From Natronolimnobius sp. AArcel1 (GTDB taxonomy: Archaea > Halobacteriota > Halobacteria > Halobacteriales > Natrialbaceae), in contig NZ_JAAKXY010000002.1 in assembly GCF_011043775.1 (NCBI RefSeq), forward strand, positions 248,001-312,000: a stretch of 64,000 bases of DNA, in the 5' to 3' direction. The translations under genes were made by a program, and so were the position numbers. Every line of letters starts with the position of its first letter. The first letter of the stretch is position 1. Below the pieces are notes generated by a model. That model did not search any database. It saw only the letters and a list, made by a program, of their open reading frames with translations, and was not told the origin of the DNA. Positions 8,883-18,419 of the stretch are shown in pieces.

Positions 8883-11414
8883 TTAGTCGTCGGCAGCGCC
8901 TTCGGTCACGTACTGAATCGCCTGCGTGTCGGCTCGAGGCAAGTGTAACGTGACAGTCGTCCCTCGGGGCTGATTGTCGGTAAACGTGAGCCGTCCGCCG
9001 GATTGGGCGACGGCCCAGTTGACCAGCCAGAGTCCAAGACCGCTGGCGTGGCGCAACTGCGTGATCTCGCGTTCCTCCTGCAGTAACTGGCGTTCCTCGG
9101 TCGGAATCCCAGGACCTGTATCACTGATCGACAGCGTCACAAATCCGTCAGAATCCGGCTTTGGCGACAGTTGGATGTCAACCGCCAGCGAGGTGGTGTC
9201 GCTATGCTCGAGCGTGTTCTCGAGAACCTCCGAAATCGCCGTCTCGAGGTAGTGATTTGCTCGCACAAAACACTGGTCGGGAAGCGATATTGTGAGGTCG
9301 CAGTCGATTTCGCTGTCCGTGTCAACGGCATACGCAAATGCATCTGCCGCTCGCTCAGCAGCCGCAGCCACGTCAACAACGGCCGTCATCGAGCCGTCGC
9401 GCTCGAGCGTGCGTTCAACCGCACGAGTCTTTTCCGCGAGTTCAATGAGTTCGTTCGCTCGTTCCTGAATCACCGACGCGTAGTCGGCGGTTTCACCCTC
9501 GGCAGTGTCAGCAACGACCTCCGCACAGCCGTTGATGATGTTCATCCCGTTTCGGAGGTCGTGACGAAGGACTCGATTGAGAATCTCGAGGCGCTTGCGT
9601 CGGCGCTTGCGGTCCGTAATGTCGGTGTAGAGACCCACTGACCGACCGACCTCGTCGCCAGTTTCGATGGGGACCACCCGCATCATGAAGTCGCGAATGC
9701 CATCAGCGGTGCGGCGTTGAACCTCGGTTTCGACGACCGAGCCCTGGCTGCTTTGCTGGTTGATCGTCGCTGCCTCGGCGTTTTGCTCGGGCGGAACGAT
9801 GAACGTATCGAGCGGTTTTCCGAGCAGTTCGTCCTCGTCGTAGCCAAACAGTTCCTCGAAGGCAGGATTGACAGCTTCGATAATTGGCGTCGACGTCGCA
9901 TCACGTTGGCGCGTGCTGACCGCCGCGTCGGGAACGTTCTCGAACAGCGCAGCGAATCGGTCCCGCTCAGCACGGAGCTCCGCTTCGAAATCGAATCGCT
10001 CGAGCGCGTCGGTGACGTGTGAAAGTAACAGTTCCGCGAGTTCCTCGTCGTTATGATCGAACGCAGCGAGTTCGGATGAGGCCGCCTGAAAGATGCCGTG
10101 ATCGCCGATTGGCACGCTCAGCACAGACTGGTACTCGTCGTCCTCGGTCTGTGCGATCGGATTGGCCGCGAGGTCGTCAACGCGGTGCGTCTTGCCCGTT
10201 CGATAGGTTTTCCCAGCGATTCCTTTGTCGACAGACATCTTCTGTGTGACCTCCACGTCGACGCCAGTCGAAACTGCCTTTTTGACCAGCATCGACTCTT
10301 CGACCATATCGACGACGCAGACATCGAACTGGAGTACTTCTTCGGCGGCCGTCACAGTCAGGTCATAAATTTCCTCGCGCGTCTCGCAGTCGTCGAGCTG
10401 CGAGGCCACCTCGTGCAAACTCGCGATTTTGTCCTCGTGAGCGAGCAACTCGCGTTTCATCTGCTTGCGGTCGCTGATATCCCGGATGATGCCGACTGTT
10501 CCCCGGTCTCCACTCACATCTGCACTCATCTCATCCTCGTCGTTCCCCGTGGTCCCGAGCAACGCCGCATTGATCTCGCAGGGGAGTTGGCGGCCAGTCC
10601 GCGTCTCGAGCGTGACTTCGTACGTTGCGACAGCATCGTCGGGCTGGCCACGTGCGGAAGCAAGTGCCCGAATGCGTTTGTGTCGTCGCTCGACACTCGC
10701 GTCGGAGAGAATCTTCGAGATATGCTCGCCAACCAGTTCGTCTCGAGTGTAGCCGGTGACAGCCATCAGCGTCCCGTTGACGGTAACGAATCGCCCCGCC
10801 TCATCCAACGAGTACACGCTCTCGCCAACGACTTCCACGATCGTCCCTGCCCGCTCTCGATCCGTCGTCTCACCCTGTGTGAACGAGAGTGAAACGTCAG
10901 CATCCGTCGACTCAAGCAGCGACTCGAGCGAGTCGTGTGACTGTGACTCAAGTAAGAAGGTATCGTCCGATATGGGGTCTGCGGACGCCGGTGAGTCGGC
11001 CTCGTTACCTGCGCTGTCGTGACTCTCGCCGTCGACGCCAGGTCCGACGAGTGACCGCTGCTGCTGTGTTGAGACATCTCGAATGCGCTTAAGAAGCGTC
11101 TCAGGCGCCTGTGAGCGCGGGACGTATCCGTCGGCACCGGCCGCGAGCAGTCGGCCAGCAAGTGCTTCGCTTCCGTCAACCGGACAGACGATAACTGGGA
11201 CGGACGCTCCGTCGAACTGACGACACAAATCGATACAAGAGCCATCAGCTAGTGAGTCAGTCGCAACGACGCAGGCGAGGCGAGTTGGTTCGCGCTCGTG
11301 GATCGAGTGACACTCGCTGATCGTCTCGGCAGTAATCGGCTCGAAACCTGCTGCTACGAACGCGGCGATGAGGTCGTCAGACGGGGCGCGATCAGCGTAG
11401 ACGACACAGTTCAT
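8883..11414 (-). CDS. Multi-sensor histidine kinase (receiver-PAS-GAF-PAS-HisKA-HATPase)
   Basis: The 843-residue soluble kinase starts with a receiver-like domain (1-115; candidate Asp53 in VVATDSL, and the usual Lys of the late K-P motif is replaced in YVPRSQ). A PAS domain follows (about 200-320; GRFVTVNGTLMAVTGYTRDE), then GAF (about 345-480) and a second PAS (about 490-610). The C-terminus has a HisKA-type dimerisation helix with phospho-acceptor His in LRHDLRNGMNIINGCAEV and a HATPase with N-box ENTLEHSDT and the G boxes SDTGPGIP and GLGLWLVNWAV. No transmembrane segment is visible, so it is cytoplasmic. No response regulator is adjacent; signal and partner are unknown. Confidence 0.9.
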   Translation of the reverse strand: MNCVVYADRAPSDDLIAAFVAAGFEPITAETISECHSIHEREPTRLACVVATDSLADGSCIDLCRQFDGASVPVIVCPVDGSEALAGRLLAAGADGYVPRSQAPETLLKRIRDVSTQQQRSLVGPGVDGESHDSAGNEADSPASADPISDDTFLLESQSHDSLESLLESTDADVSLSFTQGETTDRERAGTIVEVVGESVYSLDEAGRFVTVNGTLMAVTGYTRDELVGEHISKILSDASVERRHKRIRALASARGQPDDAVATYEVTLETRTGRQLPCEINAALLGTTGNDEDEMSADVSGDRGTVGIIRDISDRKQMKRELLAHEDKIASLHEVASQLDDCETREEIYDLTVTAAEEVLQFDVCVVDMVEESMLVKKAVSTGVDVEVTQKMSVDKGIAGKTYRTGKTHRVDDLAANPIAQTEDDEYQSVLSVPIGDHGIFQAASSELAAFDHNDEELAELLLSHVTDALERFDFEAELRAERDRFAALFENVPDAAVSTRQRDATSTPIIEAVNPAFEELFGYDEDELLGKPLDTFIVPPEQNAEAATINQQSSQGSVVETEVQRRTADGIRDFMMRVVPIETGDEVGRSVGLYTDITDRKRRRKRLEILNRVLRHDLRNGMNIINGCAEVVADTAEGETADYASVIQERANELIELAEKTRAVERTLERDGSMTAVVDVAAAAERAADAFAYAVDTDSEIDCDLTISLPDQCFVRANHYLETAISEVLENTLEHSDTTSLAVDIQLSPKPDSDGFVTLSISDTGPGIPTEERQLLQEEREITQLRHASGLGLWLVNWAVAQSGGRLTFTDNQPRGTTVTLHLPRADTQAIQYVTEGAADD

Positions 11415-11575
11415 AATTGTCAGCAGTCTCCGTCCCGGGAGGGCCGCACGTACCAGTTGCCCACACGAGACTAGCCACTGGAGTTGCGAGCAGTATACCT
11501 ACTGGTCGCTGGAGGACTGGAATAAGTGTACCGGCCGACCCGACATCGGCGGCTGATACAGCGCCGCTCTGCGAG

Positions 11576-12268
11576 TTACTCGAGACTGCCAGCAGTTTCG
11601 AACCCGCGGAGGACGCCCTGACCGTCCGTCGCGCCAACGTCTGGCAACGTCGCGCGCTCGGGGTGAGGCATCAACACGGCAACGTGGTCGTCGTCGCCGA
11701 GGACACCCGCAACATTGTGTTTCGAGCCGTTGGGATTGACCTCGGTGCCGGTCTCGCCCTCGGCGTCACAATAGCGAAACAAAATCCGATTCTCGTCCTC
11801 GAGTTCTGCGAGTCGCTCGTCACGGATCTCGTAGCGCCCTTCACCGTGAGCGATCGGTACCTCGATGACCTCGCCTTCGTCGTAGGCGCCAGTCCAAGGC
11901 GTATCCGCGCGCTCGACGCGCAGGTAGACGTGTTCACACTGGAAGCGTGCGCTCTCGTTGGTCGTGAACGCGCCCTCAGTCAGACCAGACTCACAACCGA
12001 CCTGCGCGCCGTTGCAGACGCCGAGAACAGGGATGCCGTTGTCCGCTGCCTCCCGAACCTCGGCCATAATCGGCGAGCGCGCAGCCATCGCGCCTGCGCG
12101 GAGGTAGTCACCATAGGAGAAGCCACCGGGCAGCATGATGCCTGTCGTCTCCTCGGGCAGGCCATCCTCGTGCCAGACGATTTCGGCGTCGATCTCGAGG
12201 TGTGCGAGTGCGCGGTCAGCATCGCGGTCGCAGTTGGAGCCGCCGAAACGGATGATTGCAACGGTCAT
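11576..12268 (-). CDS. purQ: Phosphoribosylformylglycinamidine synthase subunit PurQ
   Basis: The product has 230 residues. The class-I glutamine amidotransferase triad is visible: the nucleophile Cys in GVCNGAQVG (near residue 87) and His/Glu in MPHPERAT close to the C-terminus. The N-terminal IIRFGGSNCDRD and PGGFSYGDYLR are PurQ signatures. It supplies ammonia to PurL for the FGAR to FGAM step of purine synthesis. The ATG directly follows the purS stop codon without a spacer, so the two subunits are surely co-transcribed and probably translationally coupled. purL is not in the window. Confidence 0.97.
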   Translation of the reverse strand: MTVAIIRFGGSNCDRDADRALAHLEIDAEIVWHEDGLPEETTGIMLPGGFSYGDYLRAGAMAARSPIMAEVREAADNGIPVLGVCNGAQVGCESGLTEGAFTTNESARFQCEHVYLRVERADTPWTGAYDEGEVIEVPIAHGEGRYEIRDERLAELEDENRILFRYCDAEGETGTEVNPNGSKHNVAGVLGDDDHVAVLMPHPERATLPDVGATDGQGVLRGFETAGSLE

Positions 12269-12520
12269 CTACCGTTCGTCGACCTCCACATCGTAGTCGT
12301 GGATGGTCGGGTTCGCCAGCAGGCGTTCGGCCATCTCATCGGCGCGCTCGCGGGCGGCATCTGCCGACTCGGCCTCGAGATCGATTTCGAAGCGATCAGC
12401 CGAGCGAAGCCCCTCGAGTTCGAATCCGAGGCGTCCTAAGGCCTGTTTCGTCGTCTCGGCCTCGGGGTCCAGCACGCCGTGTTTGAGTCGAACCGTCACC
12501 GTCGCGGTGTAGGCGGTCAT
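12269..12520 (-). CDS. purS: Phosphoribosylformylglycinamidine synthase subunit PurS
   Basis: The product has 83 residues, MTAYTATVTVRLKHGVLDPE, continuing with the conserved TKQALGRLGF and the C-terminal NPTIHDYDVEVDE. PurS is the small structural subunit that bridges PurQ and PurL in archaeal and Gram-positive FGAM synthase. The start at 12520 gives the standard length; an ATG at 12547 would add nine atypical residues. Its TAG stop abuts the purQ ATG. Confidence 0.95.
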   Translation of the reverse strand: MTAYTATVTVRLKHGVLDPEAETTKQALGRLGFELEGLRSADRFEIDLEAESADAARERADEMAERLLANPTIHDYDVEVDER

Positions 12521-12610
12521 TGTCTGATATCCCGTAACCATGCTCAAAAACGCTTTCGCCTTTGCTCGGTGTTACACGTTCGTGGATACTTTTCCACCAG
12601 TGAGCAACGC

Positions 12611-12982
12611 TCAGGGAAGCAACCCGCTGAGGGCAGATCGCAGTCGGTAACCGAGCGAGCCGTTTTGGTAGCCGTTCCAACGGCGCTGGCCGCCGGCAAG
12701 CGTCACCGCGTCGTAGCCTTCCTCCTCGAGAACGGCCGTGGCCTTGCGCGCGACGATTCCTGCCTTACAGACCGTGACGACGGTTGCATCGCTCGGAACA
12801 TCCGACAACTCCTCTCGAAGCGCTTCCTCGTCGCCATTTCGAAGGTCGTTGTAGACCGGAATGTTATAACTGCCCTCGATGTGGTCGCGCTGGTACGTCT
12901 CGCGCGGTCGAATATCGAGGACGTAGGGCGAGTCGTCGCTCGAGAGTTGATCCTCGAATTGTTCCGGACCGATTGTGCTCAT
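12611..12982 (-). CDS. Rhodanese-like domain protein
   Basis: The product has 123 residues (MSTIGPEQFEDQL) and is a single rhodanese domain. YVLDIRPRETYQRDHIEGS is the CH2A-like region. The active-site loop reads CKAGIVARKA, with one catalytic Cys, and LAGGQRRWNGY is the C-terminal signature. Such stand-alone domains transfer sulfane sulfur or act in sulfur trafficking; the substrate is not apparent. The ATG at 12982 is preferred over one nine bases upstream. Possible regulation or an operon with purS, 90 bp downstream on the same strand, is not excluded. Confidence 0.9.
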   Translation of the reverse strand: MSTIGPEQFEDQLSSDDSPYVLDIRPRETYQRDHIEGSYNIPVYNDLRNGDEEALREELSDVPSDATVVTVCKAGIVARKATAVLEEEGYDAVTLAGGQRRWNGYQNGSLGYRLRSALSGLLP

Positions 12983-13027
12983 ACACCCCAATACCGAACA
13001 CGCGAATAAAACGATGCGGATCTCGCG

Positions 13028-14281
13028 TTACGCGGCGAGACGGGTTGCGTCGGCGATGGACTCGATGCCCACACTCAGACGGTCAGCGGCCCGGCGTGCG
13101 CCAGCAATGTTGCCCGCAAGCGGGCCAACGGTACCTGCTGCCAGTGCCCCGGAGACGAAGACGTGACTTGGTTCGTCATCCGCCCGTTGCCACGCAAGCG
13201 TCTCATCGGACAGGAGCGGCATCCCGCGATAGCCACACTCGAGGTCGAGTTCGACGGCGACCTGTTCGACGAACGGATGGGAAAAGACGGGCGCGAAACC
13301 GGTGGCAAGAACGACCCGCTCGGCGCTGCAACAGCCGCCGTTCTCGAGTACCAGTCGAACACGACCATCGACCTGACGGGCACTCCGAACGTCGCCGTGG
13401 CGGATGGACAGCGTCTCCGATTCTGCGACGGACTCGAGGCGGTCGAACAGCGTCGGTGGAATCGTCGCGTCGTTGCGCGCCTCGCGGAGTACATCGGCGC
13501 GGGCCTGCGACCCGGGCGGATGGCGGTGCAGGTGGCGCTCGACGTGATTCCAGTTGATCCAGCGCGGATCGGCCTCGATTGCCGCCGTCTCGAGGTCGTG
13601 TCTCGAGAGCAGGGTAACGGCGGCGGCGTCAGCGTCGTCGGCATCGTCCGGCACGCGATCAGCAAGACAGAGTGCGACCTGTGCGGCGGTGATTCCGCCA
13701 CCGACGACGATGGCGTCGCCCGCGGGCGTTTCAGGGTCGAACGAGTCGTCCCAGACGTGTTCGATTTCTCCAATTCCGTCCGCCCAGGACGGGCGCTGAT
13801 ACCGGCCGCCGTGGCCCATTGCCAGGACGCACGTCCGAGTGGTGATCGTCTCGCCTGCGTCGGTCTCGAGGACGAGCGACTGCGTTTCACTGGAGCTGTC
13901 ACAGCGACGAATCGACGTGACCGCGGCCTGTCGATGGAGCGAAGCGAGGTCGTTGCGCTCGATGACGTAGTCGGTGTAGTCGAGAAACAGCGACAGCGAC
14001 GGGCGGCGCGGGTATTTCGGCCGCGAAAGTAACTCGTCTTCGCGCCCGCGCGCCTCTGCAAAGTCCTCGAGTCCGAACGGTTCGGTACCGATGTGGTGAA
14101 CGAACGTCGAGCGCAACGCGTTCATCTCACAGGCGCGGGCTTTCTGGCGAAACGAGGCGAGCAATCGGTCGTTCGGATCGACGACCAGAACGTCTGAGCG
14201 CTCGAGAGGCGTCTCCTCGAGCAGTCGCTGGACGAGATAGGTGCCGTGGATGCCGCCGCCGACGATGACGCACTCGCGCAT
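13028..14281 (-). CDS. FAD/NAD(P)-binding oxidoreductase, monooxygenase-like
   Basis: The product has 417 residues. The N-terminal Rossmann fingerprint CVIVGGGIHGTYLVQRLLE binds FAD. A second nucleotide-binding fingerprint, DAIVVGGGITAAQVAL, lies near residue 190, and the late ATGFAPVFSHPF motif is typical of two-dinucleotide flavoproteins. The PSLSLFLDYTDYV segment recalls the lysine/ornithine N-hydroxylase-like group, but no siderophore gene is nearby, so a specific substrate should not be assigned. It ends 45 bp before the rhodanese gene start on the same strand, and co-transcription is plausible. Confidence 0.8.
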   Translation of the reverse strand: MRECVIVGGGIHGTYLVQRLLEETPLERSDVLVVDPNDRLLASFRQKARACEMNALRSTFVHHIGTEPFGLEDFAEARGREDELLSRPKYPRRPSLSLFLDYTDYVIERNDLASLHRQAAVTSIRRCDSSSETQSLVLETDAGETITTRTCVLAMGHGGRYQRPSWADGIGEIEHVWDDSFDPETPAGDAIVVGGGITAAQVALCLADRVPDDADDADAAAVTLLSRHDLETAAIEADPRWINWNHVERHLHRHPPGSQARADVLREARNDATIPPTLFDRLESVAESETLSIRHGDVRSARQVDGRVRLVLENGGCCSAERVVLATGFAPVFSHPFVEQVAVELDLECGYRGMPLLSDETLAWQRADDEPSHVFVSGALAAGTVGPLAGNIAGARRAADRLSVGIESIADATRLAA

Positions 14282-14441
14282 GACCGCTCAGTATGCTCCG
14301 TTATTACTTTAGATCTTCGTTTTAATAATCAGTAGCAACTCGAGGAAGATCTATCACAGTATACAGAGCGACTGTAAGAGTATAAGTAGCAGAGAGTTGA
14401 TCAATACCAGCCCTTTTTGTGTTCGTTGCCCAATATGACGT

Positions 14442-14876
14442 ATGGGAAGTGACTGGACCACCGCTGGGCTGTCGATGCCGATGGCCATCGTCATCGTCGG
14501 CCTGCTGTTCTCGTTCGTCGCGCTCGCGGCTGTCGACACCGGCGTCGCGGTGATCGTCGCCATCTTCGCGTTCGTCTTCGGCGGGGATATTTTCAGGGAG
14601 ATGATCGCCGCGATACAGCAACCGTCAGCGGACCCAGCCAACGAGGAGACCGCGCCGGACGAAGACCCACAAGACGCCCTCGAGCGCCTACGAACCCGAT
14701 ACGCCGACGGCGATCTCTCCGATTCGGAGTTCGAACGCCGACTCGAGGTCCTGCTCGAGACGGAGACCGTCGACGACGTTGAACGCTATCTCGCAGGCGA
14801 AAGCGAGTCCGTCCAGCCGAGTGGACAGCCCTCGGCAGACTCGCGCGACCGCGAGTTCGAACGGTCGATGGGCTAG
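14442..14876 (+). CDS. SHOCT domain membrane protein
   Basis: The product has 144 residues. Two N-terminal hydrophobic helices (about 10-31 and 34-52) are followed by a hydrophilic stretch and a SHOCT motif, DALERLRTRYADGDLSDSEF, with the usual LE-LKxLYDxGxIT-like pattern around residues 82-105. The tail is acidic. A T-rich promoter element (CCCTTTTT near 14409) sits about 27-30 bp before the ATG, consistent with a leaderless transcript. Function is unknown. Its stop codon is one base from the stop of the convergent feoB gene. Confidence 0.8.
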   Translation: MGSDWTTAGLSMPMAIVIVGLLFSFVALAAVDTGVAVIVAIFAFVFGGDIFREMIAAIQQPSADPANEETAPDEDPQDALERLRTRYADGDLSDSEFERRLEVLLETETVDDVERYLAGESESVQPSGQPSADSRDREFERSMG

Positions 14877-14877
14877 T

Positions 14878-16551
14878 TCAGAACAGGAGGCGGCCACCCC
14901 AGGCGATCACGAGGGCAAAGCCGACCGCTGCGGCGGCCTGTCGAGCCAGCATTGTCGCGACGAACCGGACCGACACTTCTCGAGCGACCGTAATCGCCGT
15001 CACGAGACACGGCAGGAGGACGCCCGCGAGGTAGACCGCGACGAGCACCTCGAGTGGAGAGAGCGCAGCGACGCCAGCTGAATCCGCCGTAAAGAGGGCG
15101 ATGCCGTCCTTGCGGATCGACGCGAGCACGAGCGGCAACGCAGCCTCGGTCGGGAGCGCAAAGACACTCATTGCGGGCTCGAGGACGCCCCCGAGTCTGG
15201 TGAGCGCGCCCACGTACTCGAGCAGAGCGGCGACGACACAGATGAGCGCGAAGACGGGCAGCGCAGTTTTGAGAAAGCTCGCGAGTGACGTGCGCGCTTC
15301 GCGCCAGATCGCTCGCAGGCGCGGGCGCTCGAGAAACGTGCGCCGGTCGACAGCGAGATGTGTCGTGCGCGCTGTGGGTGGTGCGATCAGCCTGACGTAG
15401 ATGAGCGTCGTCGCGACGAGAATCGCGAGGTAGGGGCCGACGAGCCACGGCATGCCGACGGCGGCAAAGACCGCAAGCGTCGCGGGGAACTGATAGGAAC
15501 AGGCCGAGCCGAACGAAATCGCCGAGATGGTCGTACACCGGGTACAGTCCGAGCAACTGCGCGTGCTCGTCACGGCGGGGACGTTACAGCCAAAGCCCAT
15601 CACGACGCGCACGAGATCGCGTCCCGTCAGGCCGACCTGGCGCATGACGGGATGGAGCGCGGTCGTCACACGCGTGACCAGACCACTCGCCTTGTACGCG
15701 CCCATGAACAGCGCGAAGATGAGCATCGTCGGGAGCGCCCAGACGAACAGGAATGGTCCCATCGCGAGCAGGCCGTAGTCCCCGCCCAGCACGGCCGCGA
15801 GCGGCCCCGGAAGTGTCGCGCTCCAGGCGACGGCAGGCTCGAGTGCCGCGCCAACGAGCGGATCGAGTTCGCCCGCGATTGTATTCGCGAACCAGACGGC
15901 GACCGCCGCGGGCGCAAGCAGGATGAGCGCGCTCACAATCGGGCCGAGAACGGGTCGCTCGAGGATCGTTTCGGACGGTTCGATCTTCCAGCCGACCTGT
16001 GTTGAGATGGTGGCTGGCAACTCGCCGCTGTGCTGGAGTGCCTGCCGAATCGCTCTCGCGTCCGCGGGCGCATCGACTTCGTGTGCCGCGTAGCCGCCAT
16101 CGGCCGCGACGGAAGCGAGATTTCGCGCATCGACTGGAACCACCGGGACGCCCAGCTCTGACTCGAGGTCGCCAATCACTCCCCGCGCGTCGATCTCGGC
16201 GCCGATTTTGTCCCAGTAGGTGACGACCACTGCACCAGTCTTCCCGCCGACCAGCGGTAACAGATCCGCGAGGTCCTGGTCCAGATCCGTTGCGGGGACG
16301 ACGAGAACGACGGAATCCGTCTCCGCGAGTGCTGTCATCGCCTCACGGGTCGTCTCAGTGTCCGCCTCGAGCGTGATTCCGGGCGTATCGACCACCTCGA
16401 GGCCGTCGCTTCGGTACACCTCACTCGAGACGGTCGAGCCACCGATGTTCTCGGTGACCGGTGTCGATCCGGTGAGTCCGGCCGCGAGTGCTGACTTGCC
16501 AACGCTTTCCTTGCCGATAAGAACGACGCGGTCTGTGTCACCGCCGCTCAT
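14878..16551 (-). CDS. feoB: Ferrous iron transporter FeoB
   Basis: The product has 557 residues. The cytoplasmic G domain has Walker A GKESVGKS (13-20) and G3 DTPGI (about 56-60). The expected NKxD G4 is degenerate (TYWDKIG). A long membrane part follows, with the FeoB gate motif GFGCNVPAVTSTRSC near residue 300 and a second Gate repeat (FLKTALPVFALICVVAALLEY). It is shorter than bacterial FeoB (about 700-770 residues) because the G-domain/GDI region is compact. FeoB imports Fe2+. No feoA is adjacent. It is divergent from the CobW gene, sharing a 165-bp AT-rich intergenic region with a TTAATAAT/AATAATAA imperfect palindrome near 16655-16683 that could hold a metal-dependent operator. Confidence 0.9.
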   Translation of the reverse strand: MSGGDTDRVVLIGKESVGKSALAAGLTGSTPVTENIGGSTVSSEVYRSDGLEVVDTPGITLEADTETTREAMTALAETDSVVLVVPATDLDQDLADLLPLVGGKTGAVVVTYWDKIGAEIDARGVIGDLESELGVPVVPVDARNLASVAADGGYAAHEVDAPADARAIRQALQHSGELPATISTQVGWKIEPSETILERPVLGPIVSALILLAPAAVAVWFANTIAGELDPLVGAALEPAVAWSATLPGPLAAVLGGDYGLLAMGPFLFVWALPTMLIFALFMGAYKASGLVTRVTTALHPVMRQVGLTGRDLVRVVMGFGCNVPAVTSTRSCSDCTRCTTISAISFGSACSYQFPATLAVFAAVGMPWLVGPYLAILVATTLIYVRLIAPPTARTTHLAVDRRTFLERPRLRAIWREARTSLASFLKTALPVFALICVVAALLEYVGALTRLGGVLEPAMSVFALPTEAALPLVLASIRKDGIALFTADSAGVAALSPLEVLVAVYLAGVLLPCLVTAITVAREVSVRFVATMLARQAAAAVGFALVIAWGGRLLF

Positions 16552-16716
16552 TCATCGCCTCCGGACTGGTCCTCGAGCCGCGGTGAGACTGCAGATCGCA
16601 GCCAAACCCGGGCAGTGTCTCTTGTGTCATGCTGTTCGACACCTCGAGCGGGTTGTTAATAATATCTTCGCTTAGAATAATAACTTCTATCAGTGAGGGC
16701 GTTGTGTTGTTAACTG

Positions 16717-18147
16717 ATGAGCGACGACTCGCTACCAGTCACGGTACTGTCCGGAACGCTCGGAGCCGGGAAAACGACCGTTCTGAACCACCTCCTGCGG
16801 GAGAGCGACCGCGATCTCGCCGTGCTCGTCAACGACATGGGCGAGGTCAACGTCGATGCGGATCGCGTCGCCGAATCCTCGGATATTACTGACGAGGACG
16901 AGGAGCTAATCGAACTCTCGAACGGCTGTATCTGCTGTGAACTCCGAGGCGACCTGCTCGATGCAATCGGCGAACTCACCGCCGCTGACCGCAAATTCGA
17001 CGCTCTCGTCGTCGAGTCAACCGGCGTCGCCGAACCGCTACCGGTCGCCCAGACGCTGACGCTTGGCTTCGATCAGGCCGACCTCGATCCGACGGAGTTC
17101 TACGAGGAGACCGGCATCGAACCGCTGTCGGGCTGTCACCTCGATACAACCGTCACCGTTGTCGACGCCCACCAGTTCAACGCGGCGATGGAATCCGACG
17201 AAATCCTCGACGACGACGGCACCGAGAAACACCTTGGCAACCTGCTCGTCGAACAGGTCGAGTTCTGCGACGTCCTCTTACTCAACAAGTGCGACCTCGT
17301 GGACGAACCGACGCTCGCAGAAATCGAATCCACGCTCGAGGTGCTCCAGCCGCGCGCGGAGATTATCCGTACCAAACACGGACGGGTCGATCCCAACACG
17401 ATCATCGAGACCGATCGATTCGACTTCGAGGAAGCCAGCCACTCCGCAGGCTGGATCAAAGAGCTCCAGGAGCCACACGAATCCGCCGAGGAAGAACACG
17501 GCGTCACCTCGTTCGTCTTCGAGGCCCGGCGACCGTTCCACCCCGAGCGCTTTGCAGACTTGCTCGATGACTTCCCGAGCAACGTCGTCCGCTCGAAGGG
17601 GCATTTCTGGATTGCGAGCTACGAGGACGAACAACGTGAGTCCTCGGAACCGCGAACGGGAGCGACCGGATCCGAGCAAGGCGAGGATCCCGATGCGAGC
17701 AGTGGAACCGCGAGCGAGAAGCGACACGTGAGGCGTATGGACGAAGCGATTACCGTCAACGTTGCCGGCCAGTCCGTTCGAGTCGCTCCCGCCGGTCAGT
17801 GGGTCGACTCGCTGCCGGCCGACGAACGCGAGGAACACCTCGACGAAAATCCCGACCTCAAAGCAGGCTGGCACGTCCGCTGGGGCGACCGCGGCATCCG
17901 CCTCGTCCTGATCGGCACCGACATGGACCACGACTCGCTGCGTGGTGACCTCGAGGACTGTCTGCTCACGGACGACGAACTCGAGGAGGATTGGTCGACC
18001 TACGAGGATCGGTTCCCGTCATTCGAGCCGCCAGAAGTGCCGGAAGAAGCGGCGGACGAGGCAGACGAGGCGGACGCAGCCGAGGAGCCTAGTGCAGACG
18101 AAGATCACGACCACGACGAACAACACGAAATCGGCATCGCCGACTGA
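16717..18147 (+). CDS. CobW/G3E family GTPase, metal-chaperone-like
   Basis: The product has 476 residues. The N-terminal G3E GTPase has Walker A GTLGAGKTT (13-21), Walker B region VVESTGVAEP, the metal-binding GCICC (C71, C73, C74) and the base-recognition motif LNKCDL. The C-terminal CobW_C domain includes FHPERFADLL and a GDRGIRLVLIG segment. An acidic low-complexity linker (about 305-340) interrupts it. The extreme C-terminus has a His/Asp-rich metal-binding tail (DEDHDHDEQHEIG). Family members insert or traffic Zn, Co or Fe. Divergent feoB suggests a role in metal homeostasis, which is inference. Confidence 0.88.
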   Translation: MSDDSLPVTVLSGTLGAGKTTVLNHLLRESDRDLAVLVNDMGEVNVDADRVAESSDITDEDEELIELSNGCICCELRGDLLDAIGELTAADRKFDALVVESTGVAEPLPVAQTLTLGFDQADLDPTEFYEETGIEPLSGCHLDTTVTVVDAHQFNAAMESDEILDDDGTEKHLGNLLVEQVEFCDVLLLNKCDLVDEPTLAEIESTLEVLQPRAEIIRTKHGRVDPNTIIETDRFDFEEASHSAGWIKELQEPHESAEEEHGVTSFVFEARRPFHPERFADLLDDFPSNVVRSKGHFWIASYEDEQRESSEPRTGATGSEQGEDPDASSGTASEKRHVRRMDEAITVNVAGQSVRVAPAGQWVDSLPADEREEHLDENPDLKAGWHVRWGDRGIRLVLIGTDMDHDSLRGDLEDCLLTDDELEEDWSTYEDRFPSFEPPEVPEEAADEADEADAAEEPSADEDHDHDEQHEIGIAD

Positions 18148-18157
18148 GAACCCCGCC

Positions 18158-18388
18158 GTGACCGAACACGATACAGACACCGAACGCGACAGCGACTCAA
18201 GTCCAGCCGAGAGTGACGGCGACCCCCCAACCGCCGATATCTCGCCATGCTATCAGGCCTATCTCGAGCGCCACGATCACCGTCCGGACTCCTGTACGAT
18301 CTACTCAGCAGTCACCGCGGACGCGGCACGCAACCGCTGGATCAAAGCATGGGGCGACGGGTTCGTCTCGCGCGAGGACGCCAGGTAG
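18158..18388 (+). CDS. Small haloarchaeal protein, DUF7511-like
   Basis: The protein is about 76 residues if translation starts at the GTG at 18158, eleven bases after the CobW stop. An acidic disordered N-terminal part is followed by a compact motif, CYQAYLERHDHRPDSCTIY, and RWIKAWGDGFVS. The CTIYS..TADAARNRWIxA pattern resembles small haloarchaeal DUF7511-type proteins as I recall them; the assignment is tentative. Its position suggests an operon with the G3E GTPase. Confidence 0.6.
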   Translation: MTEHDTDTERDSDSSPAESDGDPPTADISPCYQAYLERHDHRPDSCTIYSAVTADAARNRWIKAWGDGFVSREDAR

Positions 18389-18419
18389 TCGCGACCACCA
18401 CACAGCCACTTTCCACACA

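Noticed and set aside
14873-15556. Alternative frame starting MLGLYPVYDHLGDFVRLGLF inside feoB
   Set aside because: The FeoB frame is uninterrupted and carries the family motifs; this one is an out-of-frame shadow.
16538-16630. 30-codon ORF before feoB as possible FeoA
   Set aside because: Too short for FeoA (about 75 residues), overlaps the feoB start and lacks the SH3-like motifs.
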